Made by a program: the position numbers and the translations under genes
Shown here: one piece after another, positions 24,897 to 36,990 of the stretch
How the letters are laid out: each line of letters starts with the position of its first letter
How positions within the stretch are numbered: position 1 is the stretch's first letter
The notes under the pieces: generated by a model
Told to the model about the DNA's origin: nothing
What the model saw: only the letters and a program-made list of their open reading frames with translations
Databases searched by the model: none
Assembly (NCBI GenBank): GCA_949825025.1
Contig: OX463788.1
Coordinates: forward strand, 22,363,971 to 22,427,970
Reading direction: 5' to 3'
Source: Siphlonurus alternatus
Taxonomy: Eukaryota; Arthropoda; Insecta; Ephemeroptera; Siphlonuridae
Length of the DNA: 64,000 nucleotides

Positions 24897-26529
24897 TATT
24901 ATATAGAGTCTATAACGTCAAAAGAATGAAAAATAAAAGAACGAAAACAATTTATATGAAAAAGGCATATATTACACACCGAAAACAAAAAGGACGAAAG
25001 TAATTTAACATGAAAACATTTTATACGAAAACATAATTAACCGAAATGAAAAATGTGAATGCATTTATAACGAAACTTAAAAAGCACGAAAGCATTTACA
25101 TCGAAAACATTTTAGCCGAATTCAATAATCACGCGAAAACCATTTGATCGATAGTTACTTGAACGAATTGAAAAACAACGAAAGTGAAATAAAACGAAAA
25201 CATTTAAAACGAAATAAAAAAAATCAAGAAAACAATTTGGCATTTGACCGAAAGTTATTTGAACGAAAACATTACAGACGAATACAGAAATAATGAAAAC
25301 AATTTCAACGAACGTTATTTGACCGAAATCAAAAACACCGATGAAGAAAAATAATTAAAATATTAATAAAAAATTATAACAATTAATTATTAAACAAAAA
25401 AAAATAAAAATAAAACGAATAGAATTAATGCAATAGAGTCGAAGTATATTAAACATTTATAGTAAAGTAAATTTGATATTATTTAGGAGCTAGCTATAGG
25501 CAATTATGAAATGCATCGTGAAAACACGCATCTTTAAAAACTTAAATTTTAGAAATCACGAATTGATGTTTTATATTAAACACTTAATTATAGCGGCGCT
25601 GTGTATTTAAATCAAAATTCATTATTACAATCATGTCGAGAGGCCTTAATTGCTAGTTGAAAAATTTCGTCTTCAACTCATTCTTTACACACACGTCTAA
25701 ACCTAATCTTTTTACCTCCAAAACACATCTTATTTCTTCTCCGCTCAAAGTGAGGATGAAATGAAGACAATATTTCTAACATTTTATATTCAAGAAGAGG
25801 AAAAAAGACGTATAATCTCGTCTAGCTATTTCACGTGTACCTCTTTTTTCCTCTAAAATGGTGCAAAATAAGAGGAGAAAAGATGAGAGGAGAAAAGATG
25901 AGAGGAGAGTTTAAAGTGAAAAAAAGATTAAATTTATTTCAACTCGTCGCGGGCGCTATATATATGCGTATGTAATATATATTATAGCATTGATATAAAA
26001 TGCATGCAGTTGCATGACTTACATGATATTATTTTATATGAGGGTTTATCTTTTTTCCATTATATTATACTCTTCATAAATATATATATGTGTGTATTTG
26101 ATCTTTTATATATTATAATTATATTTTTTTAGTAATTTTAATATAATATATATATAAATTATATATATATATATATATTATATATATTATATAACTCTAT
26201 TAAGTAAAAAATGTTTTCTTGATATAATATATAATTCGTTGTTTCGTTCTATATTTTACATTACATTAATTCGTTCAAATAAATTTCGTTCAAAGTGTTT
26301 CGTTATTTTTGTATTCGTCTTAAATATTTTCGTTCAAATAACTTTCGGTCAAATTGTTTTCGTGATTTTTGTTCTCGTTATTGTTTCGTTTCGTATTAAT
26401 TTAATTTCGTGGTAAATGATTTCGTTTATATTTGTTTTCGATGTAATTGTTTTCGGGATAATTAAAGTAATTCCTTAAAAATTCTTTCGTGATTTTCGTT
26501 TTCGTGGTATATTGCAGACGTGATATACC
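24897..26529. mobile_element. Foldback element with arms of irregular CGAAA repeats
   Basis: The insertion interrupts a SINE body and is flanked by TTTTC on both sides. The left arm (about 24915-25345) carries dozens of ACGAAA and CGAAAACATTT motifs at irregular spacing of 12-20 bp. The right arm (about 26225-26515) has the same motif inverted (TTTCGT). The terminal bases of the two ends are also related. The AT-rich centre has a purine-rich stretch of GAGAGGAGAAAAGAT units near 25880. Nothing in it is coding. Confidence 0.65.
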
Positions 26530-27032
26530 TTTTCCACGGTTCCCTCATGCAGTATCACCTCATCACCTCAAGGTGGCGCATTCTGACAAAATTATATAGA
26601 AATCGAAATATAATATATAATATTATATTATAATTATTATATTATTATATAATATAATATAAATATATAATGTATATTTCTAATATTATTTTGTATGTAC
26701 ACTTTTTGTGTTTAATAAAAGACTAATAATATATTTATGTAAAAAATATATATTATTAGTATAATAATATATATAATGTAATTATGTAATAATATTACGT
26801 GTATTAGTGCAAGACGCAAGATAAAACATATATAAGCAAATTTAGTTTAACAAATATTAGTATTTATTAGTTTATAGTTAAAACATTATTTATTTATTTA
26901 ATATATGTTATAATATGGAGTAAAAACGGTGGTATTTTGTTGTCTCTTACATTTCAAACGTTTGCGCTAAGATATCCGCGCATGCGCATCGATGCGCATT
27001 GGTCTGGAAATCGTCGCTCCCTAGACCCAAGT

Positions 27033-27787
27033 GAAGCGGAAACCACAGTATTCGCGACGAGGCGTTCAGGGTAGAAGACGGTATTCCACCGCCGCCCGCT
27101 GCGCATGCGCAGTAAGTATTTTTGCTTCAATTTCGCGCTAGTTTTTATGAATATTTTTTGAAGCGGCTTGGAGTGCCTTGGAGTATTATATAATAATATT
27201 AATATATATAATTTATAATAATCAAGAGCTTTTATATAGCTCGATAGCTGAGTCAATTCAATTCGTTTCTTCAAACAACTGGCTGTACATTGCAGGTACA
27301 ACATAGATTACGTGGATTGCATCGATAGTCGACATATAAATATATATCTTTTTCATTAATTATGACAAAATTTATTCTAATTATCAAATATATCCTATCT
27401 TCGATCTTTTACGTTTTACGTGTACGTTATATCATAACTCATAATTATTAAAAAATAATTAATTATTATTAATAATTATTAAATTATTGCAAAAAAGCAA
27501 AAAATAATAAATTGTAAATAAAATAAATTGGAAGCATATATATAATATATGCAGCTAGCTAATATAATTGGGTGCGCAGCATATAATATATATTATAATA
27601 GTCTGGGATAATTCACTCAAAATGTGAATAATCAATGCAATATAATATATGTTTTATATATATATATATATATATATTGATTATTATTCATTATATTATC
27701 ATTTTTAAAGCGGGAACAAATAATATACATATTAGGTACACAATAACAGTATATATATATTATAATATATATATAAATATATATTAT

Positions 27788-27830
<43 letters not shown>

Positions 27831-27840
27831 TATATAATAT
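27033..27840. other. AT-rich intergenic DNA
   Basis: No gene is visible. The right half (27650-27840) is mostly TA and TATAA runs. The minus-strand open frame that crosses 26954-27304 spans the palindrome edge and resembles no known protein. Confidence 0.5.
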
Positions 27841-28346
27841 GAACGCAACCAAATTCAGCCCTCTAGCGGCCAAAAGTGTGAACTACTAGAATGCGGCTAG
27901 CTGTTCATAACAGTGTAGTATTAGTCCAGTCAATGTAGGTGCAAATCCTATGTCGACCTAAAATAAATTGGGAAGCAAGATTTTTTTTTTTTGGAATCGA
28001 TAGAACTCGACGCCCTGAGTAACATATCCAAACCCCCCTGGAATCCCCCTGGAGCTTTCGCCGGCGTGTATTATGCATGTATATACCACGCGCCGGGCGC
28101 AAAAGACTCTATTTAAAGCAAATGACACGGTGTATGGTCACATTTATCTGTTATTTTATTTATTAAGACTATATAATATTTAACTTTATTATGATAATTA
28201 AAAATTTGCAAGTGGATAATATTATATAATCACGTAAATTAACTCAGGAATGGTATGATATGTTGTTCCTATACTGTTATGAACAGCTAGCCGCATTCTA
28301 GTAGTTCACACTTTTGGCCGCTAGAGGGCTGAATTTGGTTGCGTTC
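27841..28346. mobile_element. TIR element with about 75-bp inverted repeats
   Basis: Nearly perfect inverted repeats begin GAACGCAACCAAATTCAGCC and run for about 75 bp at each end (27841-27915 and 28272-28346). The middle has no coding frame of note. No target duplication is clear. Confidence 0.75.
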
Positions 28347-29279
28347 GCGAATAGGCAGCAAGGTTGGCTTAATACAGGTCACAGTACAGGAAAGATAGTA
28401 GCCAAACTCCTATACCTGCGCTACGGGGGAGCTGAAGTCAATTTTTGACACTTTTTGAATATTGGGTTAAGAGCTTACTTTTTTTTTGTAAAAAATACTA
28501 GATTTTTTTTCTAATATTTTAGTGAAAGTTCCACTGTGCTAGCTTTAATAATTTCCGAGTTGGAGCAGATTATAGTTGATTCTCCTATACCATAACATTG
28601 CAGGATGCCCCATTTGGTCGTGCCCCTTTCCTATGATTTTAACATTGCGGCGGACAAACATGCCGTTGACGCGGGAAAGTGGCGTAGCGTCGAAATTGCG
28701 TAGCGTCGAAATTGCGTAGCGTCGAAAAATAAATATCGATAGTAATAGTGGGCGATAGTGGGGAGGCAAATCCAAACTAAGAAATGGTTCCAAACTTTCA
28801 ATATAGGTGGATCTACTTTACTTTTAACAAATATCTGCTTCAGCAACTTGAAGATGGCGTTGAGTATACGATTCCAGATATTTTGCCAAAAATTAGCGAC
28901 TTATTTAAAACGTCGAATTTTTTAAATTTCTTAAATTAATTAATTAAAAATGGTTGATGGTTGTTTTTCAACTCTAACAATTGTACTAAAGCTTTTTATC
29001 TGATACAAGAAGATACATTTCTTTATATTTTGATACAGTTTTTATTTTGCTGGCAAGTTTCTCTATGAATTAATTTACAAAAGAAAATTATAGTCTTGCG
29101 TTTTTCTTGCTTTTGTCTCGAACGTACAGTCGCTTCAATGCATTGTAGAGTTAAAGTTGCTATAACTTAATTAGACTTAATTGCTTTTTTTTTTTTTTTT
29201 TTTGTTCCAATTGAAAAATGCAGAATTGGAGATTCGAGTGTATAAGCAAGATAAATTTTGGTTTTCATTTTCCAATTTG

Positions 29280-29498
29280 TTTGTTTGTGTTTGTATTATA
29301 TAATATATATTATTATCCTATCCTATAGCTATATAATAATCATATCAATTAATAATTATAATATTTTAAAAATAAAATAATAAAATACAATGTACCAATT
29401 AACTCATGGTATTTAATGTGAATAAATAAATAAAATATTATAATATATTATAATATATATGCGTACATATATGTATACCATATATTATTTTCATTATT

Positions 29499-29560
<62 letters not shown>

Positions 29561-29575
29561 AGTGACAAAAATATA
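29280..29575. repeat. AT-only low-complexity stretch with (TA)n
   Basis: TATAA and TAATAT runs lead into about 65 bp of pure TA near 29492-29555. No gene is present. Confidence 0.85.
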
Positions 29576-30278
29576 TAATTAAAATAAAATTTTATTGGAA
29601 GTGAAATTAAAAATATATGATTATATATAAAATAAAATGAAATTTGATAATTATATTTATACGTATATAAAAAGCTAATTGGAATATAAAAATAACGAAG
29701 TAACGAACATCCTAAAATAACTTTTTTATTGAAGAAAGAAAATAATTAATATAATTAAAGATGAACTAATTTATGTCATGTAACATATTAGTAATAAATA
29801 TAATAAAAATAAATTATATAAAATAATAAATTATGATTTTCTAAATTGCTAGCGTACGTGGCCATGGCTGGAGGTGGATTGGCCGGCTAATTAAGAAACA
29901 AACGCCTCCATGGTGTAGCTTAAATATTTCGCAAACGCTTTTACACGATGCATTCACACTATATAACATATATGCAGATGAAACTATTCCGACTAGCATA
30001 ATTTCGTACTAATTGATATATACTATGTTACTCATTTGTTCAATATTTTAATTATTTTATACTGGCGGGGTGTCATGTATATAAAGTTATTAAGCCTGCG
30101 CATATTATTATAATACGTAATTTAGCTTACAATTTTCCTTTGCAACAGAATTTCATCTCCACGCAAGCAAATATGGAGTTGAATTTTACTTGTAAATTAA
30201 AATTGTATATACGCAATAAACAGAAAAATTGTATTGTGTAATACCGCCTTTATGTATACACAATATACAGACTGGGCC

Positions 30279-31273
30279 AGGAATGGTGTTCCGATCCCAT
30301 GCTAAACATTGGGCGCGCGCATGCCAGGTTAACTTTGAGCTAGAAAGTTGAAATTTGGCATATATACGTAATCCAAGGGTTGTAAGTTTTTTTGTTTTTT
30401 TTTATATGCATGTGTTAAAAAAGATATATATTATTTCATACCTTTTTAGGAGTGAATTCACGGTTTGAACTTCTTCCTTCAATAGGATTTCCATGTTAAA
30501 TTTAGTTAATTCACATTGAAAAATTTTATCCAATTTGCACCAAAATTATTTTTTAAGCCTTTTTCAGAGCACGTTAAATCTAATGGTATAGTGGTGAAAA
30601 CAACCTCTAATGATATATAGTGATTCGACTATTTTATTTTGTGAAAAAAATTGTGCTATCAAAATTTTGATTATGCCACTGAAACGAATTCATTTTTTTA
30701 CCCCAGAAACAACCTTTGAATGTTTTTAATCGGAGTAAGTTAAGGATTTAATTTTTTTAGGGGTTGGAATTTTTACACCTAAAAATTAAATCCTTAACTT
30801 AATTGCTCCAATTAAAAAATTGAAGGATTGTTTTTGGGGTAACAAAAGGAGCCTGATAGCCTGATCAAAATTTTGATAACACTATTTTTTTTTTTACGTT
30901 AAGGCCATTTTATCTCATTAGGGGTTGTTTTCACCACGTTTAAAATCACACCATTATATAGATTCAGCATGCTCTGAAAACCCTTTAAAACTAATTTTAG
31001 TGACACGCAATTAATGTTACAATTTTTTTTTATCAACTAGCTTAATTTAACATGAAAATCCCACAAGGAAGAAGTGCAAATCGTAAATCCACCCCTAAAA
31101 AGGCATGAAATAATAATTCAAATTTTTTAATAGATTTAAAAAAAAACTTGCAACACTTGGCTATATATAATATATACAATATTATAATATACGTATGCCA
31201 AATTTCAACTATCTATATAGCTCAAAGTTAACCTTCCCAAATTTTAGCACGGGATCGGAACGCCATACCTATA
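30279..31273. mobile_element. 1-kb foldback element
   Basis: The ends around GTTCCGATCCC and GTTAACTTTGAGCT are repeated in inverted order (31205-31273). Complementarity continues through the arms to a centre near 30770, where ATTTAATCCTTAACTT and its complement nearly touch. Nothing is coding. Confidence 0.72.
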
Positions 31274-32067
31274 TTTTTACGATTGACCTAGCTAACATTA
31301 CTTTCCTTCCAAAATGACAATAAGCGGCTTATAGACATGCAGACAGAATAATTTTAACACGTGCATAAATAAATTATTTGCTTTTTTAAATTTTTTAAAT
31401 ATTTTATTATATATATATATTATATAAAATAAATATATACCTGCAGTTGTTTTTTGCACTACATATTTTCCAATTTAAACTTGAATTAATAGAGTCTACA
31501 GCTCGCGTACTGAACAAGTACAATTAACATCTGAAATTATTATTTTTATTTACATTTTTATTTATAATCGTTCTATGTTACACATTATTTTTTATACACA
31601 CTGTAGTCATACTTTCTACGTACTAAGTAGTCATATTGACATACTGATATAAGATAAAAGTGACTGATAAGGTACGTGACAAAGACGAGGTATAAAAAAA
31701 TATTATATTAAAATTATGCACAACAACAACAACAACATACATTTTTTACTTCAAAAATTAAACACAACAACAATTAGATGCATAAAGCATCATTTATTTC
31801 TTTACATTTCTTCGTACTATACGTTCTTCGTAATTAACATATACTATATTATTCATTGTTTGTACACAACACATTATATACTATTATGCAATGACCATGT
31901 TTAAACTGTATGCATAATTATTAATTATTTTTTCTTACTGCGGATTTGTGTCGAATTTAAGCTATAGAAAGGAGTAGTATTTGAAGTATTTTTTTTTTCA
32001 AGTATTGATGGCCATAAAACATAAAAGTAACGTCTATTATTGATGCCATATGGCATTATGAAAGAAT

Positions 32068-32153
<86 letters not shown>

Positions 32154-32911
32154 TGCTGGTCTCTCTTTATACTCAAGCTTCTGACTGCACGCAGTCAATG
32201 GATGTAACGGGAATATAGAATATATTAGCCCCCTTCCCTTCCAACCCCATTGTAGCTCTCTCCGCACCTTTACTTTGCAAAGAATTTTGTACAGTCAACA
32301 ACAAGCAAATAAATTAAACCACACCGTGTAGTAAAGATTTTTTTTATGTGCAAAATTAAACATAAAATGTGATATAAATTAATTAATAATTATTATAATA
32401 TTAATTAATGTTCTACATAAGTTATATTCATTGTTTTTCTTTTATATGATTATATGAAAAATAATAAACTTAAAATAAAACCATGCTTCATCCGGATAAA
32501 TAAATATGACGCGCGCATGATACTATAATAATTAATACACGTCATATGTTGATCGAGCACAATCATAATATATAAGGTGAACTAAAAAAATAAGAAAAAA
32601 TACTTTTATGCAGCGCAAGCTTTAATTATTAATTACGTCATTAAAATAATTTTAATGCAGCGATTTTCCATTACCTAAAGTCCTAATAATTTATTCACGC
32701 ACTCTCTAACTAATATTAAATAATAATAATATTAACAGTTGTATTTATTGAAAATAAGTACAAAAACCCAAAGGGCGGTGACATGAAAAAGGATATCCCA
32801 TTCACAAAAGTGTCCAGTCACCCAAAAAACAAAAAATAGTATCATGAAGATATATTTCAATTGAAAATATTCCTTCGTCAGAATACTCACAAAATCGTAA
32901 AATTACATTAA
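31274..32911. other. AT-rich DNA inside the 7.3-kb insertion
   Basis: I see no gene or defined element here apart from the TC microsatellite. Confidence 0.5.
32070..32149. repeat. (TC)n microsatellite, about 40 units
   Basis: A pure CT run of about 80 bp. The arginine-glutamate frames on the minus strand are translations of this run. Confidence 0.97.
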
Positions 32912-33279
32912 GGTAGAGATAATACGGATCAGCTGGCCCAATGCTAAAATAATCCCGTTCTTAAAAATTATTAAAAAAATTTAAAATGTTCTCCTCTACA
33001 TCCCCTATCAGTAGGTAAAATATCAGGTATACAAAAACGAGCTAGTTTTCGAGTAATTAATTTTTAAAGTTCTCTAATTTAACATGGAGAAATGGAGCTT
33101 CCATGTTAAATAGTCAACTTTAAAAATTAATAACTCAAAAAATAGCTCGTTTTTGTATACCTGCATGATATTTTACCTACTGATAGGGGATGTAGAGGAG
33201 AACATTTTAAATTTTTTTAATAATTTTTATGAATGGGATTTTTTTAGCATTGGGCCAGCTGATCTGTGTTATCTCTACC
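32912..33279. mobile_element. Palindromic MITE in a TTAA site
   Basis: TTAA flanks both ends (32908-32911 and 33280-33283). The termini GGTAGAGATAA, then AGCTGGCCCAATGC, are inverted. The arms share TACATCCCCTATCAGTAGGT with the families at 43179 and 51257. It would fold into a hairpin of about 180 bp per arm. Confidence 0.8.
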
Positions 33280-33453
33280 TTAAAGAACATTTAAACAGCG
33301 CATATCTAAATAAGGTCTCTTGGTGCCTTTGGTGGATTCAGGGAGTGAATTAAAAACAGAGGCTATAATAATCTTAACATTTAATTATTAAGATTTTGTT
33401 GTTGTACTTGTTACAAGTGAGGGGAGGGGAAAGGAGGGGTCAAATCATCCGTG

Positions 33454-33498
<45 letters not shown>

Positions 33499-34318
33499 CA
33501 GTATGCATAATCAGCATGATGTATAAATTAATTAAATCAATCCGTATAATATTAATATTTTTATACATATTTAAGTTTTTTTTCTGGGGTCTAAATGGTA
33601 TAACGGCATGAGATTTTTTTTAAGATGTATTTTGTAGCATGTATCGTACTCTTTTATACTTTTTCCCATTAATTATAAAAGAGTTTATTATAGGTCGTTT
33701 TTGACACCTTCCGCCAGTGTTGTAATAGGAGGGGTCGGCTAAACAAGTACGTAAGTGTTAAATTTAAACATCATTTTATTGCCTTAAATTTCGGGATCTT
33801 TTATTATAGGGGGAATTGCCGCTCCCGTGCACCCACTATAGCTCACTAGAGCTGTTCGTGGATCCACGGCTGCGAATATTGTATAATAGTACTAGTATAA
33901 TTTTAAATATAGCATTAATTATATATATAATGCTGAATGCATTAAAAAAACTGTCATTACTCATATTGTTGAAATTAATCTAGCCTTTACTAAGTATTAT
34001 TTAATTATAATTCCGTAATAAACAGCTAGCATTAAACATTTTTTTGCAAGAAATTAATAAACGGTGGGTATACTCTGACTTTTTTATTTTATTTTTTCTG
34101 AAACCGGTAAATATTTTTAAATAATTATTGAATGATTTGCGGGATTTGCCAAACTTTCTGGAGACGTCTACAGGTCTCAGAAAAATGTGAGAAAAAAAAA
34201 TATATATATATAAATAAAATAATAAATCAGAGAGTATAGCATGATTTTACCCTCTATATATACACTTTTGCAATGAAATTTTTGTATCCTAACTACCCAC
34301 TCAATGGTAGATATTTGT
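33280..34318. other. AT-rich DNA without a recognised gene
   Basis: It includes a short (TA)n run near 33460-33496. Nothing looks coding. Confidence 0.5.
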
Positions 34319-34660
34319 GGGAGGTGTGGCGCAGTGCGCTTGACCGGGTCTCGTCAGATCACCGAAGTCAAGCAATGCCGCGCGTGGTTAGTAGTTGGAT
34401 GGGTGACCATTTTCAACAAAAACCTCGTTTCCCACCCAGGGTGTAAAATGTTGCGCTTTTCCACTATGTGGTTCCCCTGGCTTTGGACCATTGCATTTCC
34501 GGTTCATTGACAAAAGCTGTAGCGTCCATCCTGGCTGAGGTTTCCACGTTTCCCTCAGCCGCAGGCAAATGCCGGGATGGATTTTCAAGGCCGTGGCCGC
34601 CCTCGTTCCAGAAGAGCCCGCGAAACGCTCAAGTTAGGGTTTCGGAAGGTTCGGGGTTTC
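34319..34660 (+). mobile_element. 5S rRNA-derived SINE
   Basis: The head (about 34345-34408) matches the 3' part of 5S rRNA in order: GGGTCTCGTCAGATCACCG, AAGTCAAGC, TGGTTAGTAGTTGGATGGG, then TGACC, which is the Pol III internal control region. The segment just before it (GTGTGGCGCAGTG) resembles a tRNA A box. The body (CTGGCTTTGGACCATTGC, CATCCTGGCTGAGG, AAGGCCGTGGCC) is shared with the SINE body at 9083-9407. This is not a functional 5S gene: the 5' part of the RNA is missing and several bases differ. Confidence 0.8.
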
Positions 34661-36016
34661 GAAGTAGTATGTAATTAGTAAATAGAAGTACCCAATAGGG
34701 TTTAATTAAGAATAATATATATATTATGAGATTGATAAATATTTAAAAGCTATATAATATTATAGTGTATATATGGCTCAATAAATTATATATACTATAA
34801 TATAAAAATGGGGGCATACATGACCAAAATGTGTCAATTAATTGCCCCAAAGTACCAACCAATATATATATATATTATAGGCACATGAAATTTTAATGGA
34901 CAAATATGGACAACTTACAGAACTTTAATAATTATTTAAAATTAATAGTTCTCCGCAAATCAAAAAAATTTAAAATGGTACGTATAATTTGATACCCTCT
35001 CTTTTTGCAATAAATAAATTCATATATGTAAGTTGTCTATTATATACAATTTATAATATAATACTCCTGTTTATGTAATATATACTATATTATATTAAAT
35101 ACAAATCAAAAGTTAAAGAATTTTTAAATTAATTGGATCGAGCAATTAATATATATATATATATATATGCAGCAATTGAAAAATATGTAATATTTTATTT
35201 TATTTAAATGCGTATATAATACAAAAATACTCATGCATGATCGATGTGAATTATGATATATAATTTTATAAAATAGCGAAAAAGCTACCATGCAAATGAA
35301 TTTAAGTTTCATTTGAATTAATATATATATATATATACATATATATGTGTGTATACATATATTATAATGCAAATAATTTTATGCTGCATGCACCGAGATC
35401 TATAATATCTGAATTAAAGTTTTATATTAAAATTTAAAGAAAATATGTTCCTTCGATCAAGTGCAATAATTACATGCAAATTAATTTAATTATTAATATT
35501 GTCATGCATCATGCAGAAACACGTACATTAATTTACGCACTTAAATTAAAAGAATCGAATACTGCCATTGAGCTCTACACAAGGCCTTGTGTAGAGCTCA
35601 ATGAATACTGCGTGCACTAATTATATAATTAAAATATCACAAAATCCACTACACGAATAAATAAATTATAGCAAGAGCACAATCATAATTCATATATATC
35701 ACTCGTCGGCATCAGTCAAACTATACTACCAATTAACGGAATTAACCAATGAAAGGTTAATTCTAGCGACCAGAGTAATCTAAGGCCACCATATTTATGC
35801 TACCATGCAACCTATCTGAAAGTGCTCATAACACGTACTGATCCTTTTTAAAAAATTTAAAATAATTTAAATAATTCAGTAAATAATTTACTGAACGCAA
35901 TTGTCATCTAGTGTTAAGCAGTGCAACTACGTCTAATATCCCGCTGCTTGCAGCAATCGATTATTTTGGGCGATATGATTTTCGACGCTACGCAATTTCG
36001 GGTCATCGCATGCCAC
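34661..36016. other. AT-rich DNA without a recognised gene
   Basis: It contains short TA runs and the perfect 38-bp palindrome at 35566-35603. The right end of the 7.3-kb insertion is included. Confidence 0.5.
35566..35603. repeat. Perfect 38-bp palindrome
   Basis: The half-site CATTGAGCTCTACACAAGG is followed directly by its exact complement, with no loop. Confidence 0.9.
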
Positions 36017-36300
36017 CCGTTGACGCGAGCAGTTTTCGACTTCGATTCTAACATACGACTTTCTCTACTATCTTCTCTATACTGTGTACAGGTTAAGCCA
36101 CGTGCGTATTTCGTGCGTCATTTTTCCACTATTTCCAGGACCCATTGCACCGCGAAAATTCAAAAATAGCATTGCATCATGGGCGCATTCAAGGTTTCGC
36201 GGCACGATGGGTCCTGGAATACTTGAATCTGATTGGCTAAGACCGTTAACATTGGTCAAATTGGAGGCTTAACCTGTATAAAGCCAACCTTGATAGGCAG

Positions 36301-36880
36301 TATATAGCGTTTGCCTGGCTTTGTTGTTGTTTACATTCAGCAGTAGGTACTGAGAGGGAACTGGAATCACTTGATTTATTCCTCCTAATTTAACATATTT
36401 TTAATTTTTTTTAACAATATTATATACGTAAGAATTTAATATACATAACTTGAACACATACATTTTTTTTATTTTACCTGGTTTCTTTATGATAATTTTT
36501 TGTTGTGCCGTTTCCCCCTCGCATTCAAAAGTCCGCGGGGAAAGCAATGGTCGGTGATTGGCTGAATTTTTTTAAGAATCTTAGGGTCAATATCAGTGCA
36601 TAAGTGTCGTAAAATGGTCATTATTGACGTGAAATTTGGAGCCGATTTACATTTTAATTAATGATTTATTGTATTTTCCACAGATATCATTGGCAAATAT
36701 TGTATTTTTTTCCATTTACTTGACATTTCAATCTATCAAATAAAATAATTGTCAAAGCTAGGTACCACGTCATATCGCAGAAAATAAATAGTTTTTGGTA
36801 TATGCTACTACCATGTTAAATATTTTTTGCCTACATTCACGTGACGTCATGTTTTTGTGACGTATGGTGAAAGACCCGTA
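36301..36880. mobile_element. One arm of the 701-2244 foldback MITE
   Basis: Only the loop and right arm of the family are present, ending AAAGACCCGTA. Homology between unit A and unit B begins where this arm ends, so the element lies at the edge of the duplication. Confidence 0.75.
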
Positions 36881-36990
36881 TAATAAAATGCAGTATATAT
36901 ATATATATTATAATATGGCAAATTTATGGAAAAAGAAAAAGATTGTAATATTGTGTCAAAATTACTGTATGAATTATATAATTAACTATA

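Larger units (their letters stand above)
21793..27032. repeat. Large interrupted palindrome next to the MSH6 promoter
   Basis: Left and right arms are inverted copies: 21793-22740 pairs with 26530-27032 plus 24720-24896, and 24180-24308 pairs with 24594-24720. The spacer is about 24309-24593. Three later insertions break the symmetry: a MITE (21806-22170) and a block with a hAT element (about 22745-24180) in the left arm, and the CGAAA-rich element (24897-26529) in the right arm. Each arm carries a copy of the 5S-headed SINE, so the palindrome joins two inverted SINE-bearing segments. Confidence 0.75.
28674..36016. mobile_element. Inner level of the nest: 7.3-kb noncoding insertion
   Basis: It splits the MITE at CCGTTGACGCG, which is repeated on both sides (28663-28673 and 36017-36027); allowing for shared end bases the duplication is 8-11 bp. 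Both ends carry GTGGC and the motif GCGTAGCGTCGAAA in inverted orientation, three times in tandem on the left. No open frame over about 80 codons exists, so any transposase is lost or was never present. Several other elements are nested inside. MULE, P or hAT membership is open. Confidence 0.6.
28380..36086. mobile_element. Middle level of the nest: MITE of the 21806-22170 family
   Basis: Left (28380-28673) and right (36017-36086) parts together match the 365-bp MITE near MSH6. TACAGGT flanks both sides (28373-28379 and 36087-36093), and the intact mirror end of the outer element shows the undivided site. Confidence 0.8.
28359..36292. mobile_element. Outer level of a three-level nest: hAT-like element, ATAGGCAG target duplication
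   Basis: The ends begin CAAGGTTGGCTT and are inverted. ATAGGCAG flanks both sides (28351-28358 and 36293-36300). Only about 220 bp belong to this element (28359-28379 and 36094-36292); the rest is nested insertion. The 8-bp duplication and the CAAGG start fit hAT. Confidence 0.7.

Noticed and set aside
26954..27304. 116-codon minus-strand frame as a gene
   Set aside because: It spans the edge of the palindrome and AT-rich DNA, shows no domain and has no splice or promoter context.
31925..32176. Arg-Glu repeat protein
   Set aside because: Translation of a TC microsatellite.
34345..34408. 5S rRNA gene
   Set aside because: The 5' part of the RNA is missing, several core bases differ, and the segment heads a dispersed SINE body.
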